Positions 34,180 to 46,050 of a stretch of 64,000 nt of DNA are shown piece by piece (the first letter of the stretch is position 1; each line of letters opens with the position of its first letter). The DNA lies in NCBI RefSeq assembly GCF_000422905.1, contig NZ_AUGY01000016.1:1-64000 (forward strand), given 5' to 3'. The notes beneath the pieces were generated by a model, which saw only the letters and a list, made by a program, of their open reading frames with translations, ran no database searches and was not told the origin of the DNA. The position numbers were made by a program, and so were the translations under genes. This DNA comes from Paenibacillus alginolyticus DSM 5050 = NBRC 15375. Its GTDB lineage: Bacteria; Bacillota; Bacilli; Paenibacillales; NBRC-103111.

Positions 34180-34397
34180 TGCCTGTTCCCTCCCCCTTCT
34201 GAGCTTACCGTAACCAACAGAAGCTCAAAAATATTAAGATCTAAGTTCAATCTTCCTTCGATCATTTCATATTCCTTACCGCCAATAAGAACAAAATTAG
34301 CTACATTTAAGGCTTGTATGAGCTTTTCATCCCATGGACGTTCACTAATTTTTTGCAGTTGTCCGTCCGCTAATTTTTCGAAGAGCGTAATCGTCAT
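34176..34397 (-). CDS. 73-residue protein of unknown function, head of the GSPS-like operon
   Basis: A 73-residue acidic cytoplasmic protein (MTITLFEKLADGQLQ..., with ANFVLIGGKEYEMIEGRLN in the middle). The start at 34397 follows GGAGGA by about 9 bases; the longer frame upstream runs back into the terminator of the NlpC/P60 gene and is not credible. The central 'LIGGKEYEMIEGRL' alternation suggests a small beta-barrel. No family recognised. The ATGA overlap with the secreted protein gene makes it the first member of a coupled five-gene operon. Confidence 0.7.
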   Translation of the reverse strand: MTITLFEKLADGQLQKISERPWDEKLIQALNVANFVLIGGKEYEMIEGRLNLDLNIFELLLVTVSSEGGGNRQ

Positions 34398-34474
34398 CGA
34401 TTCATCTTCCTCCATCCAAATCTTTATACTAGATAAAACGCACGAGGTGACCATTTGTTTCAATTTAGCGAAAA

Positions 34475-34501
34475 TAAAAAAGTCTATCCAAAGGATAGAC
34501 T
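34475..34501 (-). terminator. Terminator of the NlpC/P60 gene
   Basis: AGTCTATCC (34481-34489) pairs with GGATAGACT (34493-34501); TTTTTTATTTT follows on the minus strand. It separates the hydrolase gene from the GSPS-like operon. Confidence 0.85.
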
Positions 34502-34509
34502 TTATAGCA

Positions 34510-35613
34510 TTAATATGCAATGCGTCTTGCTCGTAGGAACGTTGATTTCCAATACGGTTTATCAATGTTACTGATCTGGACGCCATCCTTTGGCGCAGGC
34601 GAAGAATGCAGCATTTGCATGTTACCTATATAAATACCTACGTGCCCAATTGTTTTATTAGTTTTGAATCGACCTGGTACATAGAAAAACATCAAATCAC
34701 CTTTGCGCAATGAGTTCCGGCTAACCAACTGTCCTTGCAAGCCTTGTTGACGTGCAAGCCTTGGCAGCTTTACGCCATATTTTCCAAATACATATTGAGT
34801 AAACGTCGAGCAATCAAATTTTCCTGTTTGCGGATAAGGTCCTGTACCGAATAGATATTTCACACCTAAATATTGCTTGCCTTTGTTAATCACTGCATTC
34901 ATATCAATGTTCTTAAGAACTGGAATTACTTCTTCATGACTAGTGGAAGCCCACACCTCAAGGTCACCCTCATCTTGTGGCATAGATGCCGGGTTAGCTC
35001 CCGTACCTTCACCTTTGAAAGGATCCGTTGGATCATCGCCAAACTTAAGCTCCGCTGTGTTACCGCGGGGGTCAGTGTCATCTTCACGCTCAATTGGAGC
35101 AGCCGGAGCTGCATGAATCAACAATTGGCCATTCTGTACTTCATATGACATATCTTCTTGAAACAAATCTGCCAAAGCGGAGACTGGCAAGTAAGCCGAA
35201 TCACCTTCCTTGATAAAGGGTTGGCTAACTCGGATTTCTGCACCATCCTTCATGGCTTTCGTCGAATTCATCGTCACTTCGAAGTTCGCGTCATTATCGC
35301 CAATTAACAGCTTCTGATTTCCTGCTTCCCAGTTTGACTGGAACTTTAGGGTTTGGATGAGTTCACGTGCAGCTACATAATTTACATTGTTAATCACTTT
35401 AATCGGTACAACAGCGTCATCATTACCTAATTTCGTTCCTTGTCCTGCTTGTGACAAACTTTGAGACTGCATATTGCCTGTACCTGACTGTGCGGTAGGA
35501 TTCTGCGTTGGTGCTGCATTATTGGGGCTGACATTTCCCCTCCCACAAGCGGTTGTAGTTGCCATCATGACTACTATGCTGCCAATTGCTGCTACCTTCA
35601 GCCTTTTCCACAT
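34510..35613 (-). CDS. NlpC/P60 (C40) cell-wall hydrolase lipoprotein
   Basis: 367 residues. The N-terminus has a lipoprotein signal with lipobox TTAC (Cys23), then a Gln/Ser-rich linker. Residues about 68-170 resemble a copper-amine-oxidase-N-like stalk domain (VPIKVINNVNYVAARELIQTL, AYLPVSALADLFQ), and the C-terminal 130 residues are NlpC/P60 with FDCSTFTQYVF (Cys268), IGHVGIYIG (His324) and MLHSS (His336). It should be held outside the membrane and cut peptide stems of peptidoglycan. AAAGGAGAG precedes the ATG. Its own terminator suggests separate expression from the downstream operon. Confidence 0.88.
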   Translation of the reverse strand: MWKRLKVAAIGSIVVMMATTTACGRGNVSPNNAAPTQNPTAQSGTGNMQSQSLSQAGQGTKLGNDDAVVPIKVINNVNYVAARELIQTLKFQSNWEAGNQKLLIGDNDANFEVTMNSTKAMKDGAEIRVSQPFIKEGDSAYLPVSALADLFQEDMSYEVQNGQLLIHAAPAAPIEREDDTDPRGNTAELKFGDDPTDPFKGEGTGANPASMPQDEGDLEVWASTSHEEVIPVLKNIDMNAVINKGKQYLGVKYLFGTGPYPQTGKFDCSTFTQYVFGKYGVKLPRLARQQGLQGQLVSRNSLRKGDLMFFYVPGRFKTNKTIGHVGIYIGNMQMLHSSPAPKDGVQISNIDKPYWKSTFLRARRIAY

Positions 35614-35830
35614 CGCTTCTACTCTCCTTTAAGGACACATAATTATCCTCTATAGAGTGAGATAAGCGGCTTGCAAATATGCATAAAAGGTTATCTGGAC
35701 GGCTTGGATCATCTTGGAAGCATTAGATGAAATGGTACGCTACCAATCTCATACCGAGGAAGGGAGAGAAGAAGGTAATCCCATCCCATTTGTCGAATAT
35801 GGGAATATATTGAATGAAGGAGTGATCGAG

Positions 35831-36259
35831 ATGGCAGGTTTTTTGAATGGACTTTTAGGCAATTTTTCAGAGGTTTCCGTAGATGAGCTTACAAGGCAAT
35901 ATGGCGTCTATCTCATGCCAAGTGAGAAGGTGACAACAGGATTCAAACTAGTTCGAGATACATTTATCGTGACGGATGAAAGAATCATTCTGATCGACCA
36001 TCAAGGTGTTACCGGTAAGAAAACAAGGATCGCTTCCATTGATCTTGACTCCATCTATGATGTCACGATGGAAACAGCCGGCACAGGCTTCGATGATAGT
36101 GAATTAACGATCCATTACATCACATCTCCTTATTACAAAGCCAACAATGCCGTGACAACTGCCTATAAATTTGAGTTCGGAAAAAAATTCAACCTACAAC
36201 CTTTCTATGTTGCTATTCTGACTCTAGCAACACAGAATCGCAAACGTATTAACGCTTAA
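35831..36259 (+). CDS. Bacterial PH-domain protein (bPH_1, YvbH-like)
   Basis: 142 residues from ATG 35831, which has AAGGAGTG about 8 bases upstream; an upstream extension of 39 codons is not supported. The main domain (about 25-140) follows the bacterial PH pattern: EKVTTGFKLVRDTFIVTDERIILID, GKKTRIASIDLDSIYDVTMETAG, DDSELTIHYI, and a C-terminal helix FNLQPFYVAILTLA. No signal peptide or membrane segment. Role unknown; these proteins may sense envelope or cytoplasmic ligands. Faces sufB across a shared terminator. Confidence 0.82.
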   Translation: MAGFLNGLLGNFSEVSVDELTRQYGVYLMPSEKVTTGFKLVRDTFIVTDERIILIDHQGVTGKKTRIASIDLDSIYDVTMETAGTGFDDSELTIHYITSPYYKANNAVTTAYKFEFGKKFNLQPFYVAILTLATQNRKRINA

Positions 36260-36280
36260 TCCGAGAGACTAACATTCACT

Positions 36281-36318
36281 AAAAAAAGCGTGCCCGAGTA
36301 ATTCGGGCACGCTTTTTT
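36281..36318. terminator. Bidirectional terminator, PH-domain gene and suf operon
   Basis: AAAAAAGCGTGCCCG and CGGGCACGCTTTTTT form a perfect 15-bp stem around a short loop. Confidence 0.93.
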
Positions 36319-36329
36319 GTACATATAGA

Positions 36330-37727
36330 TTAACCGATAGAACCTTCCATCTCAAATTTAATGAGACGATTCATTTCAACGGCATATTCCATTGGAAGTT
36401 CTTTCGTGAACGGCTCGATGAAGCCCATAACGATCATTTGCGTTGCTTCAGCCTCAGTAAGGCCGCGGCTCATGAGGTAGAACAATTGGTCCTCAGAAAC
36501 CTTGGATACTGTTGCTTCGTGCTCAAGCGTAATGTTGTCATTCATGATTTCGTTATAAGGAATCGTATCTGACGTTGACTCGTTATCGAGAATCAAGGTA
36601 TCACATTTGATATTCGCTTTGGAACCTTGGGAGTTGCGCCCGAAGGAAGCTAGACCACGGTACGTTACTTTACCGCCGTGTTTGGAGATCGATTTGGATA
36701 CGATCGTCGAAGTTGTATCAGGCGCCAGATGCGTCATTTTCGCGCCAGCGTCTTGGTGTTGCCCTTTACCAGCTACAGCGATGGAAAGAACCATCCCTTT
36801 AGCGCCGCGGCCTTTCAGCACAACAGCTGGGTACTTCATCGTCAGCTTGGAACCAATGTTACCATCGACCCATTCCATTGTAGCGCCTTCTTCTGCAACC
36901 GCTCGTTTGGTAACGAGGTTGTAGATGTTAGGTGCCCAGTTCTGAATCGTTGTGTAACGTGCACGGGAGTTCTTGAGACATACGATTTCAACTACCGCAC
37001 TATGAAGGGAGTTTGTGCTGTAGATAGGAGCTGTACAGCCCTCTACGTAGTGTACAAAGCTTTCTTCATCGGTAATGATCAATGTACGCTCGAATTGCCC
37101 CATGTTCTCGGAGTTAATTCGGAAGTACGCTTGTAATGGCACTTCACATTTTACGCCTTTAGGGACATAAATGAAGGAACCACCGGACCATACAGCACTG
37201 TTCAATGCCGCGAATTTATTGTCGCTCGGCGGAATAATAGTTCCGAAATATTGTCTGAATAGCTCTGGGTACTCACGAAGCGCCGTATCGGTATCTGTAA
37301 AGATAACGCCTTGGTCTTCGAGCTCCTTTTGCATGCTGTGGTAAACAACTTCAGATTCATACTGAGCCGATACACCAGCTAAGAATTTTTGTTCCGCTTC
37401 AGGAATACCGAGCTTGTCGAATGTTTCTTTAATTTCTGTAGGAACTTCTTCCCACGTTTTGCCTTGCTTCTCAGACGGTCTTACATAGTACTGGATATCA
37501 TCGAAATCTAGATCATCCATGTTTCCGCCCCAACGCGGCATTGGCATTTTGAAAAATTGTTCCAGGGATTTCAGACGAAACTCTAACATCCAGTCTGGTT
37601 CGCCTTTAATTCTGGAGATTTCTTCAACGATTTCACGAGTTAAGCCTTTACCCGATTGAAAAATCGATTTGTGCTCATCTCTAAAACCATATTTATAATC
37701 CTCGAGATCTGGCATTTGTTTAGCCAT
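36330..37727 (-). CDS. sufB: Fe-S cluster assembly scaffold SufB
   Basis: 465 residues from the ATG at 37727, preceded by AAGGAGG at 7 bases. SufB signatures: [13 protein letters not shown] start, [39 protein letters not shown] split by a conserved Gly-rich turn, [20 protein letters not shown] with the conserved Cys, [12 protein letters not shown]-type [15 protein letters not shown], and a final [16 protein letters not shown]. With SufC and SufD it forms the scaffold on which Fe-S clusters are built. Last gene of sufCDSUB, the normal Firmicute order. Confidence 0.97.
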   Translation of the reverse strand: MAKQMPDLEDYKYGFRDEHKSIFQSGKGLTREIVEEISRIKGEPDWMLEFRLKSLEQFFKMPMPRWGGNMDDLDFDDIQYYVRPSEKQGKTWEEVPTEIKETFDKLGIPEAEQKFLAGVSAQYESEVVYHSMQKELEDQGVIFTDTDTALREYPELFRQYFGTIIPPSDNKFAALNSAVWSGGSFIYVPKGVKCEVPLQAYFRINSENMGQFERTLIITDEESFVHYVEGCTAPIYSTNSLHSAVVEIVCLKNSRARYTTIQNWAPNIYNLVTKRAVAEEGATMEWVDGNIGSKLTMKYPAVVLKGRGAKGMVLSIAVAGKGQHQDAGAKMTHLAPDTTSTIVSKSISKHGGKVTYRGLASFGRNSQGSKANIKCDTLILDNESTSDTIPYNEIMNDNITLEHEATVSKVSEDQLFYLMSRGLTEAEATQMIVMGFIEPFTKELPMEYAVEMNRLIKFEMEGSIG

Positions 37728-37793
37728 GGTTGATTCCTCCTTAGAATTTTTGTGCTGCAAAAACTGCTATTCAATCTATGCATCGCTTTTGCG

Positions 37794-40733
<2,940 letters not shown>

Positions 40734-40787
40734 GGTTTCCTCCATTTATAGGGATCTTTGACCCTTAGATCAAAGTCTCTCCTCTCT

Positions 40788-41618
40788 TTAGTACTTCGGT
40801 CCAGGCGTGTTCATTGGAACTTTGAACTCTTCCGTGTCTTGACCAACTGTTTCATCAACGATGCCGAGTTCTTCTTTGATCCAATCGTAACCTTCCGCTT
40901 CCAGACGCTCTGCAAGCTCAGGACCACCGGATTTCACGATACGACCTTGCATCATAACATGTACAAAATCAGGCTTAACATAGTTCAGCAAACGTTGGTA
41001 ATGCGTAATGATCAAGAAGCCGCGGTCTTCGCTGCGCATAGCATTAACACCTTCAGCTACGATGCGCAATGCATCGATGTCAAGACCGGAGTCAATTTCG
41101 TCCAAAATAACGAATTTAGGCTCAAGCAAAAGCATTTGAAGAATTTCGTTACGTTTCTTCTCACCGCCGGAGAAGCCTTCGTTCAGGTAACGGTGCATGA
41201 ACTCTGGGTTCATTTCTAGCTGCTTCATCTTTGCTTCCATTTGACGAATGAACTTGATCAACGAGATTTCGTTGCCTTCGCCGCGACGAACGTTCATTGC
41301 GCTGCGCAAGAAGTCAGCGTTCGTTACGCCTGTGATTTCGCTTGGATATTGCATAGCCAAGAACAAACCAGCGCGTGCTCTCTCATCAACAGCCATTTCA
41401 AGAACATCTTCACCATCTAAGGTTACAGAACCCTCAGTTACTTCATATTTCGGGTGCCCCATCAGAGCAGAAGCCAAAGTACTTTTACCTGTCCCGTTTG
41501 GTCCCATGATGGCATGAATTTCTCCGCCTTTGATTTCCAGGCTAAGACCCTTCAAAATTTCCTTTCCTTCGACGTTCGCTTTTAGACCGTCTATTGTAAA
41601 TGTTGATGAATTCGCCAT
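40788..41618 (-). CDS. sufC: Fe-S cluster assembly ATPase SufC
   Basis: 276 residues, ABC-type ATPase: Walker [11 protein letters not shown] (38-47), the SufC insert [10 protein letters not shown], signature [15 protein letters not shown], Walker [18 protein letters not shown] and [22 protein letters not shown] hydrolysis drives rearrangement of SufB-SufD. It has about 15 extra C-terminal residues ([17 protein letters not shown]) compared with common SufC. First gene of the operon; a Fur-like palindrome lies 55 bases upstream. Confidence 0.97.
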   Translation of the reverse strand: MANSSTFTIDGLKANVEGKEILKGLSLEIKGGEIHAIMGPNGTGKSTLASALMGHPKYEVTEGSVTLDGEDVLEMAVDERARAGLFLAMQYPSEITGVTNADFLRSAMNVRRGEGNEISLIKFIRQMEAKMKQLEMNPEFMHRYLNEGFSGGEKKRNEILQMLLLEPKFVILDEIDSGLDIDALRIVAEGVNAMRSEDRGFLIITHYQRLLNYVKPDFVHVMMQGRIVKSGGPELAERLEAEGYDWIKEELGIVDETVGQDTEEFKVPMNTPGPKY

Positions 41619-41672
41619 TTCTTAAGCCTCCATAATGTGTTGGAATGTACAAGCTAAACGACAACCATTTCA

Positions 41673-41712
41673 AATGATTATCATTGATTCTCATTAGAAT
41701 AATTCTATTATA
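41673..41712 (-). promoter_or_regulatory. suf promoter -10 with overlapping Fur-like box
   Basis: AATGATTATCATT (41673-41685) is a perfect inverted repeat close to the Fur consensus (about 13 of 19 bases of GATAATGATAATCATTATC by eye), and GATTCTCATTA extends it to about 41695. A TATAAT -10 box is at 41712-41707 on the minus strand, so the box would cover the start of transcription. The -35 is weak. This suggests iron control, not proven. Confidence 0.55.
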
Positions 41713-41785
41713 ACTTACTATGTTAAATCAAGAAAGGGCAATTGCATGAAAAAGAAGGTCATTTTCTGAAAATGCTACCTTTTAA

Positions 41786-42355
41786 TTACACCAAAGTATG
41801 CTTAATTTCAGCAACCCTCGCTGCAAACTCCTCATTACTCAAGACGGGAACCATGAAAGACTCTTCTGGCATGTCCACCCCAAGCTCAATCCATGATTTG
41901 CAGCCTATATAGACTTGTTCGATCGGAATTTGCAAGGGTTGTACCAATGTATATACCCTTAACAGCATAATATGAAGCGGATTTTTGCGTTTCCACTTTA
42001 ATCTTTCTTCCGTGAAATTTTCCGTCCAAATGTGAAAAGGATACAGTTTATTCAACTGATCTTGATCACTGACCTCCATATCTTCAACCATTCGAGCAAA
42101 GCTGTTAATCGTTACGTGTGTATCCGCTGCACTCCAGCCTACAAGGGAATCATCGATAACCCCGCGATAATCTTCCTTCAATAATTCTTTTCGCTGATGT
42201 TCATATGTTGGATAGAGAAAGAAATCTGCGGATTCCACTTGAAAATCTTTTGTTTCCTCAACAATTCCTCCCTTGCGCATAATAAAAATTTGCGTTCCAT
42301 CTTCCAGTGCTTTAACAGCCGATGCCCATTCTTTCAGGGCCTTTGGTTTCCCCAT
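41786..42355 (-). CDS. DUF1802 family protein
   Basis: 189 residues. The opening block KEWASAVKALEDGTQIFIMRKGGIVEET and LYPTYEHQRKELLKE are the two best signatures of DUF1802 (LxEWxxxxxALxxGxQxxLLRKGGI; YPTxxHQ). It has a Trp/Tyr-rich C-terminal half with LRVYTLVQPLQIPIEQVYIGCKSWIEL. Cytoplasmic; function unknown. GAGGTG lies 9 bases before the ATG. The 400 bases upstream contain repeat R1 copy C. Confidence 0.85.
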   Translation of the reverse strand: MGKPKALKEWASAVKALEDGTQIFIMRKGGIVEETKDFQVESADFFLYPTYEHQRKELLKEDYRGVIDDSLVGWSAADTHVTINSFARMVEDMEVSDQDQLNKLYPFHIWTENFTEERLKWKRKNPLHIMLLRVYTLVQPLQIPIEQVYIGCKSWIELGVDMPEESFMVPVLSNEEFAARVAEIKHTLV

Positions 42356-42545
42356 GACGCAAACACCTCGTTCTCCTCATTAATCTTATTTATTATAAGG
42401 AATCTAAGGAAGCAAAACAATGTGCCGCAGCTTGGGAGTGACTGTCGATTCATCATTAAGCCTCCTCGCAACTGGTAAACATAACTCCAAAATTTGATTT
42501 TAGAGTTGTTCAGGCAGCTTTGTGAGGATTTATAGACTATAGTAG

Positions 42546-42666
42546 TTACCAATGTTGTATTTTCCTCCTTCAACAATTCACACGCCAAAAGGCTATTTTG
42601 CAACTTGAAGTTGGAGTTTGCACAACGAAGGGGAAAGGCGAGATTTAGACAGCAAATTTTGCACTA
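42546..42666 (+). repeat. Intergenic repeat R1, copy C
   Basis: Positions 42571-42613 match copy A 357-398 almost exactly; then about 70 bases present in A are absent, and 42621-42666 match about 470-516 of A (GAAGG...AAGGCGAGATTTAG...TTTGCACT). GTTACCAATGTTGTAT at 42545-42560 matches the other side of copy B. The rest of 42356-42755 holds no gene that I can support. Confidence 0.75.
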
Positions 42667-42715
42667 AGCTTTATCGACTGCCCTCTAACTCAAAAACATA
42701 TAAATTCTGACGTAT

Positions 42716-42745
42716 TAAAAAGGGATAGCCGTATAGGCCATCCCT
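42716..42745 (-). terminator. Terminator of the small membrane protein gene
   Basis: AGGGAT-A-GCC (42721-42730) pairs with GGC-C-ATCCCT (42736-42745); TTTTTA follows on the minus strand. Confidence 0.82.
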
Positions 42746-42755
42746 TTACATGTTT

Positions 42756-42923
42756 TTATTTCGAAGTTTCAGCGTAATAGGTCGGCTGCATACGGGTAAA
42801 CTGGTCTTGATTTTGTTTCATGGGGTTAGGATCAGCAGCTGTGCTAGGAGAGTCTGCATCGAAAGCCATTAGGAGCAAGAAGCAGCAAGCGGCCATAATG
42901 AGCAGCAGATTCAGGATTTTCAT
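42756..42923 (-). CDS. Small single-helix membrane or secreted protein, unknown
   Basis: About 55 residues: an N-terminal hydrophobic helix (KILNLLLIMAACCFLLLMAF) and a short polar tail rich in Asn, Gln, Pro and Tyr. ATG 42923 lies 11 bases after GGAGG; the GTG directly before it (42926) has a better distance and may be used. The gene has its own ribosome site and terminator, which supports it as real. No family recognised; a membrane-anchored small protein or short secreted peptide is possible. Confidence 0.6.
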   Translation of the reverse strand: MKILNLLLIMAACCFLLLMAFDADSPSTAADPNPMKQNQDQFTRMQPTYYAETSK

Positions 42924-43020
42924 CACATTGATATCCTCCAGAACTGTTCGTTTTGCTCCAAGTATAGCCAAGTTTCATCAACCAGATGTTTGTTCAGATT
43001 AAAGATTTTGTAAAGGTCGA

Positions 43021-43473
43021 TTATCCTAGGAATGACTGAAGCATCCAGCGGTGCTTTTCCAAGGAAGTTTGAATGGCCAAAAACATGTCGGAGGTCGTAT
43101 CATCTTGAACCTCTTCACAAGCCTGCATGCCCGCTTTTAATTCTTGCGTAAGGATCGTGAAATCTTCGATAACAGCTTCAACCATTTTCGTGGCGGTTTC
43201 TGTACCCAAAGCCTCTTTTAAGGAGGACAATTCCATAAAAGCTTTCATTGTAGCCGCCGGCTGACCACCGATAGAAAGCAAACGTTCAGCCAGCTCGTCC
43301 ACGTGAAGGGCAGCTTCATTGTACAACTCTTCAAATTTAACATGCAGTGTGAAAAACTGATTGCCTTTCACATACCAATGGAAGTTGTGCAGCTTAACAT
43401 AAAGCAAACCCCAGTTTGCAATTTGCTTATTCAGAATAACTTGGATAGATTGGGTTAAGGACGTTGTCACCAT
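43021..43473 (-). CDS. Dps-family DNA-protecting ferritin
   Basis: 150 residues from the ATG at 43473, preceded by GGAGG; the frame extends 15 codons further without a site. Dps ferroxidase ligands are visible: KLHNFHWYVKGNQFFTLHVKFEELYNEAALHVDELAERLLSIG carries the His, the HxxxxxxxxxxxD/E pattern and DE-AER (split over two helices). Dodecameric Dps proteins oxidise and store iron with peroxide and shield DNA. Stand-alone; divergent from mtnK. No clear PerR box was found in the shared 208-base upstream region. Confidence 0.92.
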   Translation of the reverse strand: MVTTSLTQSIQVILNKQIANWGLLYVKLHNFHWYVKGNQFFTLHVKFEELYNEAALHVDELAERLLSIGGQPAATMKAFMELSSLKEALGTETATKMVEAVIEDFTILTQELKAGMQACEEVQDDTTSDMFLAIQTSLEKHRWMLQSFLG

Positions 43474-43584
43474 ATTTAGGCCTCCTGATCTTTGTTTATT
43501 CGGTAATATTCTGTTCATGTACGCGTTAATTTACGTTAGAAACACTTATTTTATGTAATTTGTGCAACATTTCTAAAGTTAGTA

Positions 43585-43613
43585 TTTCAAGCAGCTACAT
43601 TTTGTCTTATACT
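43585..43613 (+). promoter_or_regulatory. Candidate promoter of mtnKA
   Basis: TTTCAA (43585-43590), 17-base spacer, TATACT (43608-43613). The leader is about 65 bases, too short for an S-box riboswitch, and none is seen. Confidence 0.4.
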
Positions 43614-43681
43614 AGGAAAAGACGATTAAAACACAGTAAGTTAGTTGGAATTAAATCCAATGAATCATAGGAGGTTACTAC

Positions 43682-44908
43682 ATGTCCACTTATCATCCTT
43701 TAAGTGAAGCTCAAGCTATTGAATACGCACGTCAAATTCCAAATTTGTTTCAACCGGGCTCAGATTTAACTAGTCATGAAATCGGCGACGGCAACTTAAA
43801 TCTCGTTTTTCGCATATCGGAAACAGCTACAGGAAAAAGTATTATTTTAAAACAAGCCCTTCCTTATGCCAAAGTTGTCGGCGAATCCTGGCCGTTAACG
43901 CTGGACCGTGCACGAATTGAAAGTGAAGCGCTATTGATTGAAGAAGCCCTGAATCCTGACCTTGTACCTCACGTTTATGCCTATGACGCCGATTTGGCGC
44001 TTACCGTGATGGAAGATTTGAGCGATCATGTCATTATGCGCAGAGGGCTAATTGAACATAACCAGTACCCGCTCTTTGCTGAGCATATCGGTCGTTTTCT
44101 AGCAAATACATTGTTTTTCACTTCCGATCTAGGCAAAAACCAACAAGAAAAGAAAATCCAGCAAGGTCGATTCATCAACCCCGAGCTTTGTAAAATTACT
44201 GAGGACTTGATCTTCGATGATCCGTACCGCGATGCGGATACGAATAATATCGAAGCGCATATCCGCGATGCGGCAGAACAGCTTTGGGCGGACAGCGAAC
44301 TTCACTTTGAGGTAGCTATCCTTCGCAACAAATTCCTTACGAGTGCACAAGCGCTCCTTCATGGCGATCTGCACACAGGAAGTATCTTTATCAAACCCGA
44401 TTCCACGAAGGTAATTGATCCGGAGTTCGCTTATTATGGGCCGATGGGCTTCGATATCGGTGCAGTTCTCGCGAACCTGCTCCTCAATTTCGCAGCTCAA
44501 GAGGGCTGGAGTACGGATAGTGAGAGCCGTACTTCCTATCGTGCGTATTTGCTTCAAACAGTGAAAGACGTATGGACTCATTTCGAAACGAATTTCCGCG
44601 CTTTATGGGATGAGCATGGTGTAGATCGTGTATTCCAAACGCCTGGCTATCAAAACTTCTTCATGGCCAATTTGCTTCAAGACACAGTCGGATTCGCCGG
44701 AGCCAAAATGGTGCGCCGCATTGTGGGACTTGCACATGTGGCTGATATTGATAAAATCGAAGATGCAGCTGCAAGAGAGCGTGCACAGCGCTTGGCATTA
44801 GCCATTGGCACTTCATTCATTCGTACTAATCGTCAAGTGAAATCCATCGATGAGCTTATTGCCATCGCCACCCAAGAATCTACTGCAGAAAGAGGACTTG
44901 TCCTATGA
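43682..44908 (+). CDS. mtnK: Methylthioribose kinase MtnK
   Basis: 408 residues, aminoglycoside-phosphotransferase-like kinase. [12 protein letters not shown] (Gly loop), [28 protein letters not shown] split around the conserved Lys, [12 protein letters not shown] (catalytic loop with Asp and the kinase-type HGDxH), and [24 protein letters not shown] (metal-binding DPE). It phosphorylates 5-methylthioribose in methionine salvage. ATAGGAGG precedes the ATG. Its stop overlaps mtnA by four bases. Unlike B. subtilis mtnK, no SAM riboswitch is found upstream. Confidence 0.96.
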   Translation: MSTYHPLSEAQAIEYARQIPNLFQPGSDLTSHEIGDGNLNLVFRISETATGKSIILKQALPYAKVVGESWPLTLDRARIESEALLIEEALNPDLVPHVYAYDADLALTVMEDLSDHVIMRRGLIEHNQYPLFAEHIGRFLANTLFFTSDLGKNQQEKKIQQGRFINPELCKITEDLIFDDPYRDADTNNIEAHIRDAAEQLWADSELHFEVAILRNKFLTSAQALLHGDLHTGSIFIKPDSTKVIDPEFAYYGPMGFDIGAVLANLLLNFAAQEGWSTDSESRTSYRAYLLQTVKDVWTHFETNFRALWDEHGVDRVFQTPGYQNFFMANLLQDTVGFAGAKMVRRIVGLAHVADIDKIEDAAARERAQRLALAIGTSFIRTNRQVKSIDELIAIATQESTAERGLVL

Positions 44909-45996
44909 CAAACACAAACAACAAAGATTTAGACGTGCAAAACCTTGAGAATCAAGGTGCCTTGCAATCCTTGCGTTGGAATGGCAAGCAGCTTGATCTG
45001 CTCGATCAACGGCTGCTGCCGGAAGAGATTGTGTATTTGCCGCTGGAGACACCGATAGAGGTGTGGGAAGCAATCCGGCATTTGAAGGTTCGCGGCGCAC
45101 CAGCGATAGGAATCGCCGCCGCGTATGGGGTCTACCTCGGCATCCGTGAAGTGGATGCTCCACTCGACGGGCTTCTGGCGGAGGTCCAGAAGCAAGCGGA
45201 CTACCTGGCGACATCGCGTCCGACAGCCGTGAACTTGTTCTGGGCGCTCGATCGCATGCGAGCGCAAGCCGTAGCTTTGGCAGCTGCTGGCGGAAGCCCA
45301 TCTGCCTTCAAGGAAGCTCTCCTGGACGAAGCGCAGAAGATTCAAGCTGAGGACGAGGAGACGAACCGCCTGATCGGCGAACATGCGCTAACGCTGTTCG
45401 AGGATGGATTCGGCGTGTTGACGCACTGCAACGCCGGGGGCTTAGCGACAGCCAAGTACGGCACGGCGCTAGCGCCGTTCTACTTGGCTAAGGAAAAAGG
45501 CATGAACATCAAAGTGTTCGCCGATGAGACCCGGCCCGTGCTTCAAGGCGCACGGTTGACCGCCTTTGAACTGCAGCAAGCAGGCGTTGACGTGACGCTG
45601 ATCTGTGACAACATGGCCGGCGCGGTCATGTCGAAGGGCTGGATCCAGGCTGTCATCGTAGGGACAGACCGTGTTGCGGCAAACGGTGACGTTGCCAACA
45701 AAATCGGCACCTACAGCGTAGCCGTGCTGGCGAAAGCGCACGGCATTCCGTTCTACGTGGCGAGCCCTCTCTCCACGATCGATCTGAATACGCCTACGGG
45801 AGGAGACATCCCCATTGAAGAGCGTCATGAGGATGAGATTACGCAAGGCTTCGGGAAACGTACAGCTCCACTTGGGGTGAAAGTGTTTAATCCAGCCTTC
45901 GACGTGACACCTAACGAATATGTGACAGCCATTATTACCGAAAAAGGTATTATACAAGCTCCTTATACAGAGAACTTGCGGAAGCTGTTCGAATAA
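44905..45996 (+). CDS. mtnA: 5-methylthioribose-1-phosphate isomerase MtnA
   Basis: 363 residues, eIF2B-alpha-like fold. [60 protein letters not shown] (with the catalytic Cys), [44 protein letters not shown] (catalytic Asp), and a final [18 protein letters not shown]. It converts MtnK's product to methylthioribulose-1-phosphate. The ATGA overlap with mtnK shows coupling. The remaining salvage genes are not in this window. The stretch about 45,000-45,800 is GC-rich relative to its flanks. Confidence 0.97.
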   Translation: MTNTNNKDLDVQNLENQGALQSLRWNGKQLDLLDQRLLPEEIVYLPLETPIEVWEAIRHLKVRGAPAIGIAAAYGVYLGIREVDAPLDGLLAEVQKQADYLATSRPTAVNLFWALDRMRAQAVALAAAGGSPSAFKEALLDEAQKIQAEDEETNRLIGEHALTLFEDGFGVLTHCNAGGLATAKYGTALAPFYLAKEKGMNIKVFADETRPVLQGARLTAFELQQAGVDVTLICDNMAGAVMSKGWIQAVIVGTDRVAANGDVANKIGTYSVAVLAKAHGIPFYVASPLSTIDLNTPTGGDIPIEERHEDEITQGFGKRTAPLGVKVFNPAFDVTPNEYVTAIITEKGIIQAPYTENLRKLFE

Positions 45997-46049
45997 AAAA
46001 TAAGGCTGTTCCCTGCGTAGACAACTCTACGAGGGAACAGCCTTATTCT
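45996..46049. terminator. Bidirectional terminator between mtnA and the AraC-type gene
   Basis: AATAAGGCTGTTCCCT pairs with AGGGAACAGCCTTATT, with an inner CGTAGA/TCTACG pair and A/T runs on both sides. Confidence 0.93.
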
Positions 46050-46050
46050 T

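Noticed and set aside
36678-37136. Plus-strand frame of 152 codons inside sufB
   Set aside because: Antisense shadow of a highly conserved gene.
43519-43681. S-box (SAM) riboswitch upstream of mtnK
   Set aside because: Looked for because B. subtilis mtnK has one. The 163-base region lacks the conserved helices and a terminator.
44903-45384. Two minus-strand frames of 132 and 151 codons inside mtnA
   Set aside because: Long only because of the GC-rich coding sequence; antisense to mtnA.
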